DNA of 9,984 nucleotides from Actinomycetota bacterium (GTDB lineage Bacteria > Actinomycetota > Acidimicrobiia > Spongiisociales > ZC4RG35), in the NCBI GenBank assembly GCA_027296205.1, contig JAPUJM010000162.1:1-9984 (forward strand), read 5' to 3'. Positions 1 through 5,189 of the stretch are shown here, one piece after another. The notes under the pieces were generated by a model that was given only the letters and a program-made list of their open reading frames with translations, did no database searches and was not told the DNA's origin. A program made the translations under genes and the position numbers. Each line of letters begins with the position of its first letter. Position 1 is the stretch's first letter.

Positions 1-1203
1 CCAAACCTCCAATGGCGTGAAACCGTGGATGTGCATGTCGGGAAGCTCTTCCTTGATCGCCTTGACCACCTCGACGTAGAAGTTGCCGGTGAAATCGGGG
101 TGAATCCACCCCTGAAGGGTTACCTCGGTTGCCCCCCGTCCCCATGCCTCACGTGAGCGATCCACGATCTCGTCGAGCCCCATCAGATATGGCTCGCCAC
201 GCAGGTTCAAAGACTTGGGGCCTTTGGAGAAGGCGCAGAAACCGCATTTGAAATAGCAGAGGTTGGTGTAGTTGATGTTGCGGTTGACCACGTAGGTCAC
301 CGTGTCTCCCACGGCTCTCCTCCGAAGCTCGTCGGCTGTGCGGGCGACGGCGTCGATCTGGTCGCCCCTCGCCATGAAGAGCTCTTCCAGTTCGGTCACC
401 GTGGGGGCATGTCCATCCAGGGAGCGCTCGAGTACCGGCGCCAGATCACCAGCGTCACCGAGGTTCCCGACTCCCGATCCGTCGATCCACACCGGGTCCA
501 TCCACTCTGCCGACAAGCGCCCGACCGGCACCGGAGGATCCATGTCCTTCCCCGGGGCCCACTCATGGCGCGGCCTTGCCGCCCCGGACCCGTCGACCTG
601 GTTGAGCCATGTGGTGAATATGTCCTTGGGCAGCGTGTCTCTCGCCTCGTCGATCTCGACGCCGAGCGGAAGCGCCGTGCGCTCGACAAACTGAGCCTCG
701 GGCATCGAGTCGCGCAGTTCACCCAATCTCTCCGTACTCCAGTCGCGGAGCAACAAGTCTGTGGCGCCGTCCGAAACCGCCCTCGCCGCCTGAGGAACAT
801 CGTCGACAAAGACCGAGACCGAGGTCTCGATCCCGGGCAGACCCGCGATCTGTGCCGCTCTGGCAACCCCGGAGCGCCTGGTTCTCAGATAGGCCGACCG
901 ACTTCGGGCGATCGCGTCGAGCACCGTCTCCCTTGGACCGCTGTCGACGACCGTCAGCCGCCACTGCGCTACTTGCTTCGCCGCCAGCAAGAGCGCATCG
1001 CCCGGATCGACCACCCATGCTGTCGGGTCATGGTCGCCAACCTCTCGCGCCACCACCAAGACTCCCCCTTTGAAGGCCGCAGCGAGATCCGCCGGGGTCG
1101 GGTTGTCGATCTCGATGGTCGTCGTTCCCTCACGGCGTCGGCTGACCGCGGTCGGCTCGGCGAGAGTGTCGGCAGGGCGTACGCGGAGGTAGGTGACTCT
1201 CAT
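1..1203 (-). CDS. cofH: CofH-type FO synthase subunit with an extra N-terminal domain (3' end outside window)
   Basis: CofH is a radical-SAM enzyme that joins the hydroxyphenyl part of tyrosine to 5-amino-6-ribitylaminouracil in F420 (FO) synthesis. The minus frame is open from the window edge to 1203 (401 residues seen). The CofH part begins near residue 267 (TVTELEELFMARG). It has VNRNINYTN, the cluster cysteines C316, C320 and C323 (CYFKCGFC), and then LQGWIHPDFTG and HIHGFTPLEVW, all typical of CofH/FbiC. The family cysteines usually lie near residue 65, so about 250 residues are extra. That N-terminal part shows alternating strand/helix patterns (GGVLVVAREV, WRLTVVDSG, TSVSVFVDDVPQAARAV) and no motif I can name. 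The ATG at 1203 was chosen because it overlaps the mini-ORF stop (ATGA); an in-frame ATG lies at 1221. The gene follows cofG on the same strand. The CofH call is firm; the N-terminal role is unknown. Confidence 0.9.
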   Translation of the reverse strand, partial: MRVTYLRVRPADTLAEPTAVSRRREGTTTIEIDNPTPADLAAAFKGGVLVVAREVGDHDPTAWVVDPGDALLLAAKQVAQWRLTVVDSGPRETVLDAIARSRSAYLRTRRSGVARAAQIAGLPGIETSVSVFVDDVPQAARAVSDGATDLLLRDWSTERLGELRDSMPEAQFVERTALPLGVEIDEARDTLPKDIFTTWLNQVDGSGAARPRHEWAPGKDMDPPVPVGRLSAEWMDPVWIDGSGVGNLGDAGDLAPVLERSLDGHAPTVTELEELFMARGDQIDAVARTADELRRRAVGDTVTYVVNRNINYTNLCYFKCGFCAFSKGPKSLNLRGEPYLMGLDEIVDRSREAWGRGATEVTLQGWIHPDFTGNFYVEVVKAIKEELPDMHIHGFTPLEVW

Positions 1204-1304
1204 GATCTTGCCGTGACCCATTTCCGGCCATTGATAGCTTTCTGTGTCGGGAAACCGGGCCTCAAGCCGGGTTTTGCGACACAGAACGGTCCGATGACTC
1301 TCAT
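1200..1304 (-). CDS. 34-codon mini-ORF bridging cofG and cofH (doubtful)
   Basis: Its ATG (1304-1302) overlaps the cofG stop as ATGA, and its TGA (1202-1200) overlaps the cofH ATG as ATGA, so ribosomes could pass from cofG through it to cofH. The peptide starts MRVIGPFCVAKPG, ends in KWVTARS and resembles nothing I know. It runs through the 47-nt hairpin. It may be only a translated spacer that keeps cofH coupled to cofG, or chance. Confidence 0.25.
   Translation of the reverse strand: MRVIGPFCVAKPGLRPGFPTQKAINGRKWVTARS
1240..1286. repeat. Long imperfect inverted repeat (hairpin) between cofG and cofH
   Basis: Arms 1240-1260 and 1266-1286 pair over 21 positions around a 5-nt loop (CTCAA). 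The outer ten pairs are perfect (TTCTGTGTCG with CGACACAGAA). Inside these are two mismatches and one G-T pair. On the transcribed (minus) strand the stem begins 14 nt after the cofG stop and ends 36 nt before the cofH ATG. No U-run follows, so a Rho-independent terminator is unlikely. A stability element, a processing site, a translational modulator or a dispersed palindromic repeat would all fit. Confidence 0.75.
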
Positions 1305-2440
1305 GCGACTCCAATCTTGGTCCATATCGCGGCTAAACCGTCATCATCGGCTGCTGCTTGCACGTCACCGAGCAACCCGGTGTCGATCCACTCCTCGTTG
1401 ATGTACCCGGGATAGACGGGAAGACGTGGTCGGAGGTCGAACCCCGCAGCCTGCGTTCGACGCCGCAGGTCCTCCAGATGAGGCCAGGGCGCCTCGGGAT
1501 TGACCCAGTCGATCGTCAATGGTGAGACCCCGCCCCAGTCGTTGATCCCGGCCTGCAGATAGATCTCATAACTCTCGGTGAGGTTCGGTGGCACCTGGAT
1601 GCTCGCCTCGGCGCCCATGATCCAGCGGGCCAGGGCAACCACCCGGGCGAACCAGCGTGGCACCGGTTCGGCGGAGCGTCTCATCGGTGTGTCGGCCTTC
1701 GCCCGGAAGTTCTGGATGATCACCTCCTGTATCGCTCCTGTCGCCTCGGCCAGTTCACTCAGGGCAAACAGCGAATCAATTATCTCCTCGTGGTTTTCTC
1801 CGATCCCCACCAGAATTCCGGTTGTGAACGGCACCTTCTGCCGTCCGGCCGCCTCGATGGTCGCCACCCGCCGGGCAGGTTCCTTGGTCGGGGAATTGTG
1901 ATGGGGCATTCCTGGCTCGGTGAGCCGGGCCGAGATGTTCTCCAACATCATCCCCATCGATGGGTTCGTCGGCCTCAGAAGGGTCATCGCCGCGTCGTCC
2001 AGAAGCCCGGGGTTGGCATGGGGAAAGAGCGAAGTCTCCGACCTGACCAGGGACGACATCTCCGCCACGTACTCGATGGTGGAGTCGAGACCTTTGCTCT
2101 CCAGGAAGTCTCGAGCCTGGGGCCACCGGTTCTCGGGGCGGTCGCCCAACGTGAACAGTGCTTCGGTGCAGTTGGCGGCGTCACCTGCCCTGGCGACGGC
2201 CAGCACCTCTTCCGGCTCCAGGTAGACCCCGCCGGCGCCCGGTGGCTTGGCAAACGTGCAATAGGTGCAACGGTCGTTGCAAAGCGTCGTCAGTGGGATG
2301 AAGACCTTGCGACTGTAGGTAACGACCTTCCCTCGCCCCTCATCTCTCAACGTGGAGGAATGCTCGAACAGCAATGCCTCGTCTGCCTCGCCACTGAGAT
2401 AGCGCAACGCGAGGTCTGGGTCTGGAGAGGGATGAGTCAT
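1301..2440 (-). CDS. cofG: FO synthase subunit CofG (7,8-didemethyl-8-hydroxy-5-deazariboflavin synthase)
   Basis: CofG is the radical-SAM partner that closes the CofH adduct into FO, the chromophore of F420. The product has 379 residues, usual for a stand-alone CofG. The cluster ligands are C54, C58 and C61 in TTLCNDRCTYCTF, after the family sequence SRKVFIPL. Other CofG hallmarks are LFTLGDRPE, FPHANPGLL, MGMMLEN, PFTTGILVGIGE, EVIIQNFRAKADTPM and QAGINDWGGVSPLTIDWVNP. Many actinobacteria carry CofG and CofH fused as FbiC; here they are separate. The ATG at 2440 lies 26 nt after the SDR stop without a clear Shine-Dalgarno, which suggests translation within the operon. Its TGA overlaps a downstream ATG that opens the mini-ORF leading to cofH. 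Confidence 0.95.
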   Translation of the reverse strand: MTHPSPDPDLALRYLSGEADEALLFEHSSTLRDEGRGKVVTYSRKVFIPLTTLCNDRCTYCTFAKPPGAGGVYLEPEEVLAVARAGDAANCTEALFTLGDRPENRWPQARDFLESKGLDSTIEYVAEMSSLVRSETSLFPHANPGLLDDAAMTLLRPTNPSMGMMLENISARLTEPGMPHHNSPTKEPARRVATIEAAGRQKVPFTTGILVGIGENHEEIIDSLFALSELAEATGAIQEVIIQNFRAKADTPMRRSAEPVPRWFARVVALARWIMGAEASIQVPPNLTESYEIYLQAGINDWGGVSPLTIDWVNPEAPWPHLEDLRRRTQAAGFDLRPRLPVYPGYINEEWIDTGLLGDVQAAADDDGLAAIWTKIGVA

Positions 2441-2466
2441 GGTCAGATGGTGGTCGGAGTCACTAT

Positions 2467-3243
2467 TCAGGAGATCCCCGAGGAGCCGGCGCCTATCACA
2501 CCTCCGTCAACCGGCACGACGGCTCCCGTCATCCAAGAAGCTGCGTCGGATGAAAGAAACACGATCAATCGTGCCACGTCCTCGGGCTCACCGACGCGAC
2601 CGAGGGGATGCAGACGCGCCGTGGCGGCTTCGTCATATAGAAGAGCACTGGCGAGTCTGGTCTTGACCACAGCCGGGGCGACGGCGTTCACACGAATATG
2701 GGGAGCCAACTCCATGGCCATCTGTCGAGTCATGTGGACGAGACCGGCCTTGGAGATGTTGTAGGCGCCCATCATGGGGCTCGGTCTGAGACCGGCTACG
2801 GAAGCCACGTTGACGATTGTGCCACCGTTCTTCTCCATCCACCCGTGATAGGCGGCACGCACCCAGAGCAGAGGGGCCCTGAGGTTGACCGCCCAGGTCT
2901 TGTCCAATGCTCCGAGATCGACGTCCATGAGCATCCCGGCGGCAGGGTTGGTTCCTGCGTTGTTGACAAGAATGTCGCAGGAGCCAAACCGCTCCACCGT
3001 CGCCTCGATCGCCTCCTTGGCGGCCTCCTCAGAGTCGGCTCGCGCCGCGAGCGCAAGAATCTTGTCCGCATCCACGCCGGCATCGACGAGTTGGGTCCTG
3101 GCCATCTCCACGTTCTCCGCCTTGCGGGACGTGATGGTGACACCGGCCGCGTTGCTGCGGGCGAGCTCGAGTGCCGTTGCCATCCCGATGCCACGGCTCC
3201 CGCCAGTGACGACGGCGACCTTGGATTCGATCGAGACTTCCAT
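2467..3243 (-). CDS. Short-chain dehydrogenase/reductase (SDR, classical type)
   Basis: A 258-residue classical SDR, a cytosolic NAD(P)(H)-dependent oxidoreductase acting on an unknown alcohol or carbonyl. Visible are the nucleotide-binding TGGSRGIG (13-20), NNAG (94-97), structural N120, catalytic S148 (VNVASVAG), Y161 and K165 (YNISK), and the C-terminal DAASWMTGAVVPVDGG. R40 after the second strand suggests NADP(H) preference, which is inference. The ATG at 3243 follows AGGAGG at 3252-3247, 3 nt away, a strong but close site. It sits between the split-barrel reductase and cofG in the same orientation, so it is probably co-transcribed with F420 genes. The family is too broad to name a substrate; FabG-like or xenobiotic reductase roles are equally possible. 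Confidence 0.92.
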   Translation of the reverse strand: MEVSIESKVAVVTGGSRGIGMATALELARSNAAGVTITSRKAENVEMARTQLVDAGVDADKILALAARADSEEAAKEAIEATVERFGSCDILVNNAGTNPAAGMLMDVDLGALDKTWAVNLRAPLLWVRAAYHGWMEKNGGTIVNVASVAGLRPSPMMGAYNISKAGLVHMTRQMAMELAPHIRVNAVAPAVVKTRLASALLYDEAATARLHPLGRVGEPEDVARLIVFLSSDAASWMTGAVVPVDGGVIGAGSSGIS

Positions 3244-3290
3244 ACTCCTCCTACGGATTTGGCCCTGAACCTACCTGCCGGGTCGATCGA

Positions 3291-3788
3291 TCACTGACCG
3301 CCCCGCTTCACTCCCCCATATTTCATCCTGGTGTCGGACATGGCCGAGGCTCGCTGTTCGTCATCATTGATCCCGGCATCGACGATTTCGCCGGCGAAGA
3401 GCGTGTGCGTCCCGAAGTCGACTGCCTGGCGCACCTCGCAATCCATCCACGCCAGTGCGTCTTCGAAGATCGGGGCACCGGTGGTCGCGGTTCGCACCGG
3501 GCGACCGTTGAGGGTGTTGCCATCCCGCGTGGCCGGCTTGGAGAACTTCACAAAGACCCGGGTATCTTCCGGGGACCAGAGGTTCACAGCGAACGAGCCG
3601 CCCTCTGTGACGAGACGATGAGTCACTGCTTTGTTGTCGATGCCCACCCCGATCAGGACCGGCTCCATGCTGAGCTGGGTGATCCAGCTCGCGGTCATGG
3701 CGTTCCACTCCTCGCCAGACGCCGACCCAATGAGGACCAACGCGTTGGGGATCTTCCACGTGACCTTGTTGATCAGCTCATCGTCCAT
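3291..3788 (-). CDS. Flavin-reductase-like FMN-binding split-barrel protein
   Basis: A 165-residue protein of the flavin reductase-like family: small dimeric FMN-binding split barrels that reduce flavin with NAD(P)H or serve as the reductase of two-component monooxygenases. Family features are the early NALVLIGS, NAMTASWITQLSMEPVLIGVGI (23-50), the middle THRLVTEGGSFAVNLWSPE, and later WMDCEVRQAVDFGTHTLFAGEIVDAG. The frame stays open to 3983, but I place the start at ATG 3788: MDDELINKVTW fits the family and AAGGA lies 4 nt upstream. The longer version would overlap the divergent gene. It is the first gene of the minus-strand operon reaching cofH; TAGGGT at 3823-3818 could be its -10. The substrate and any part in F420 metabolism are unknown. 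It is not the nitroreductase-fold domain of FbiB. Confidence 0.88.
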   Translation of the reverse strand: MDDELINKVTWKIPNALVLIGSASGEEWNAMTASWITQLSMEPVLIGVGIDNKAVTHRLVTEGGSFAVNLWSPEDTRVFVKFSKPATRDGNTLNGRPVRTATTGAPIFEDALAWMDCEVRQAVDFGTHTLFAGEIVDAGINDDEQRASAMSDTRMKYGGVKRGGQ

Positions 3789-3797
3789 GCCATCCTT

Positions 3798-3834
3798 CTC
3801 ACACAGCGAGGCGGGGAACCCTAATGTTCTCGGC
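3798..3834 (+). promoter_or_regulatory. Compact divergent promoter; leaderless start proposed for the UspA-like gene
   Basis: On the plus strand, CTCACA (3798-3803) and TAATGT (3822-3827) are 18 bp apart, and the GTG at 3835 lies 7 nt beyond the -10, so transcription would begin at the start codon. On the minus strand TAGGGT (3823-3818) could be the -10 for the flavin-reductase operon, leaving a leader of about 23 nt with a good Shine-Dalgarno. The two -10 boxes share bases 3822-3823, so the promoters would compete. The boxes are by-eye matches. Confidence 0.4.
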
Positions 3835-4344
3835 GTGCGGATCCTCGTCGCCACTACAGGTGTGCTTCCCGCCGTTCCGGTCGCCGGCTTCTGCAAGCGT
3901 CTGATGGGAGAAACCGCGAGCGTCACGGTGATGACCGTGATACGCGTCCCCAGGTCCTTCCTCGAATCGCTGGATGACGACATGCGGCGCTCCTTCCTCG
4001 ACGAGACGAAGGACGAATCGTCGAGCGCCGAGGAAAAAGCTGCCCTCTACCTGGAAGAAAGGGGCCAGAAAGCGGTAGACCCGATTTGTGCCGCCCTGGC
4101 CGCGGAAGAAATCGAGTGCGACATTCGTTTCGTCGATGGCGACGATCCCGCCGAGGCGATCATCAAGACTGCCGCAAAAGTGGACGCCGAGATGGTGATA
4201 ATGGGCGCCACCCGGCGTCTCTTCACCGAAGAGGCCTGGCGGAGTGTCTCGGCCCGTGTAATGACCAACTCCCATCTCCCCGTTCTCTTGGTGCCGGGAA
4301 CCAAGATCGTGGACACCATGGAGATGCCGATCATTGAGGTGTAG
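3835..4344 (+). CDS. UspA-like protein with a degenerate nucleotide-binding site
   Basis: A 169-residue cytosolic protein of the universal stress protein fold. The N-terminal strand VRILVATTG matches the Usp opening ILVATDGS, but the aspartate is replaced (T8). The C-terminal half has GDDPAEAIIKTAAKVDAEMV and IMGATRRLFTEEAWRSVSARV, then LPVLLVP. The usual G-2X-G-9X-G(S/T) ATP motif is degraded (G124 kept, R at the second glycine, R-S at the last), so it probably does not bind ATP as UspA proteins do. Residues 41-80 are an acidic helical insert. I chose GTG 3835 because the domain starts there and a -10 box is 7 nt upstream; the frame is open to 3631 but that part is antisense to the reductase gene. 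It ends directly against the Ddn-family gene. Confidence 0.8.
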   Translation: MRILVATTGVLPAVPVAGFCKRLMGETASVTVMTVIRVPRSFLESLDDDMRRSFLDETKDESSSAEEKAALYLEERGQKAVDPICAALAAEEIECDIRFVDGDDPAEAIIKTAAKVDAEMVIMGATRRLFTEEAWRSVSARVMTNSHLPVLLVPGTKIVDTMEMPIIEV

Positions 4345-4752
4345 ATGAGCGACTGGAACAAGGACATCATTGAAGAGTTCCGCGGCAATGACGGGAACGT
4401 CGGACGGATGTTCGAGGGCAGGCCCCTTCTGCTGCTGCACCATGTCGGTGCCAAGTCCGGGACCGAGCGAGTCAGTCCCCTCATGTATCAAGCGTTGGAC
4501 GACGGCTTCGCCATTTTCGCCTCCAAGGGCGGCGCCGATCAAAACCCGGCGTGGTTTCACAACCTGAAGTCAAATCCCGAGACCACCGTGGAGATCAGCA
4601 CAGACACAGTGACGGTCAGGGCGAGAGTGGCCGAAGGCGAGGAGCACGACCGCATCTGGGGGCAGCAGAAACGAGACTTCTCGTTCTTCGCCGAATATGA
4701 GCAGAAGACCTCCCGGTCCAAGATCCCGGTGGTGATACTGGAGCCTTTCTAG
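4345..4752 (+). CDS. Ddn-family F420H2-dependent quinone/nitro reductase
   Basis: A 135-residue protein of the deazaflavin-dependent nitroreductase (Ddn) family, split-barrel enzymes that use reduced F420 to reduce quinones and other acceptors. Motifs are LLLLHHVGAKSGTERVSPL (28-46) and KGGADQNPAWFHNLKSNP (61-78), followed by VEISTDTVTVRARVAEGEEHDRIW, all standard for the family. It lacks the long membrane-seeking N-terminus of mycobacterial Ddn; length is normal for a short member. The ATG directly follows the TAG of the Usp-like gene and GAGGTG just upstream serves as Shine-Dalgarno, so the two are translationally coupled. The diverging operon makes F420, which supports F420 rather than FMN as cofactor. 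The natural substrate is unknown. Confidence 0.92.
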   Translation: MSDWNKDIIEEFRGNDGNVGRMFEGRPLLLLHHVGAKSGTERVSPLMYQALDDGFAIFASKGGADQNPAWFHNLKSNPETTVEISTDTVTVRARVAEGEEHDRIWGQQKRDFSFFAEYEQKTSRSKIPVVILEPF

Positions 4753-4769
4753 ACGATCGAAACTCGTCT
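4751..4769 (+). other. Small hairpin at the end of the usp-ddn pair
   Basis: AGACGA (4751-4756) and TCGTCT (4764-4769) form a perfect 6-bp stem with a 7-nt loop, starting inside the Ddn-family stop codon. No T-run follows, so it is at best a weak 3'-end structure. Confidence 0.3.
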
Positions 4770-4804
4770 GCGGAGGGCGCCAAGAATCTGTCCCACCCCA
4801 CTTG

Positions 4805-4817
4805 TACCTTGCCGGGT
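4805..4817 (+). promoter_or_regulatory. -10 box for a leaderless start of the small Cys/His protein
   Basis: TACCTT (4805-4810) fits the TAnnnT pattern and ends 7 nt before the ATG at 4818. The same distance is seen before the genes at 3835 and 7985. No convincing -35 box or Shine-Dalgarno is visible. Confidence 0.35.
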
Positions 4818-5189
4818 ATGGACTTCGATCAATCCGAGCTCTGTGAGCACCAACCGGTTTGGGTGGGCCGAATAGCGGTCGCTGCCTGTCAGGAGTGTGA
4901 ACGTGTCGACTGGTTCTCCAGTGAGGGGCCGATTGACTCGGCTGAGGCCATCGCGGCACTCTTCGGCAGCTATGACCTGATCGGGCCTCTCGAGGCGCTG
5001 GGGGCGCCAACCCGACGTGTCCTTGCGTATGTGCCGCCATCCAATCGGAAGCGCAAGAACCTCGAGGCACTCCCTAAACGGGTCTGGCTTCAGGCCGGCC
5101 CTCGTCTGTGGATGTCACACGACGGCCAGGTCCTACTCCTGGCCACGACTCAGCCGATGCTCATGGAGAACCTGACCAGGGGCGCCTAG
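4818..5189 (+). CDS. Uncharacterised small protein with CxH...CxxC residues
   Basis: A 123-residue protein that I do not recognise. The N-terminus has C9-x-H11 followed by C24-x-x-C27 (CEHQPVW to ACQECERV), a spacing that could bind zinc. The rest looks soluble: an acidic helix (IDSAEAIAALFGSYDLI), a basic stretch (PSNRKRKNLEALPKRVW) and a C-terminal hydrophobic strand (GQVLLLATTQPML). There is no signal peptide or membrane segment. ATG 4818 was preferred over TTG 4809 because the TTG overlaps the likely -10 box. The gene lies 65 nt after the Ddn-family gene on the same strand. Its TAG shares a CTAG with the stop of the convergent ABC transporter gene. It is probably real because the frame is intact and fills the space between neighbours. 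Confidence 0.65.
   Translation: MDFDQSELCEHQPVWVGRIAVAACQECERVDWFSSEGPIDSAEAIAALFGSYDLIGPLEALGAPTRRVLAYVPPSNRKRKNLEALPKRVWLQAGPRLWMSHDGQVLLLATTQPMLMENLTRGA

Larger units (their letters stand above)
1194..1305. repeat. 11-bp direct repeat (TGACTCTCATG) flanking the cofG-cofH spacer
   Basis: TGACTCTCATG occurs exactly at 1194-1204 and 1295-1305, with a period of 101 bp. On the minus strand each copy reads CATGAGAGTCA and supplies an ATG: the mini-ORF start and the cofH start. The 90 bp between the copies contain the hairpin. This would fit insertion of a small element that duplicated the original cofG-stop/cofH-start junction. However, aroQ at 8740 also starts ATGAGAGT, so two MRV starts could be coincidence. 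Confidence 0.6.

Noticed and set aside
400..1203. 3-dehydroquinate synthase II as the CofH N-terminal domain
   Set aside because: Only a faint by-eye likeness in one strand-helix stretch; no active-site residues could be matched, so it stays a search suggestion.
1240..1286. Rho-independent terminator between cofG and cofH
   Set aside because: The stem is good but no U-run follows on the transcribed strand, and the genes look translationally coupled.
409..1401. Long plus-strand open frame (330 codons)
   Set aside because: It is antisense to the cofH N-terminal region and the cofG end, has a low-complexity Arg-rich translation, and matches no family; the minus-strand frame there joins a real CofH.
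1790..2764. Plus-strand open frame of 324 codons
   Set aside because: It lies antisense to cofG and the SDR gene, both certain by motif; a shadow of GC-rich codon use.
3291..3788. Dehydro-F420 reductase (the C-terminal domain function of FbiB)
   Set aside because: That function resides in a nitroreductase-fold domain; this protein has flavin-reductase split-barrel motifs instead.
3631..3834. N-terminal extension of the Usp-like protein
   Set aside because: This part is antisense to the reductase; the Usp domain begins at VRILVATTG and a -10 box lies 7 nt before GTG 3835.
3789..3983. N-terminal extension of the flavin-reductase-like protein
   Set aside because: The frame is open but the family domain starts at MDDELINK, with a good Shine-Dalgarno just before ATG 3788; the extension would overlap the divergent Usp-like gene.
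3799..4560. Minus-strand open frame of 253 codons
   Set aside because: Antisense to the Usp-like and Ddn-family genes, whose motifs are clear.
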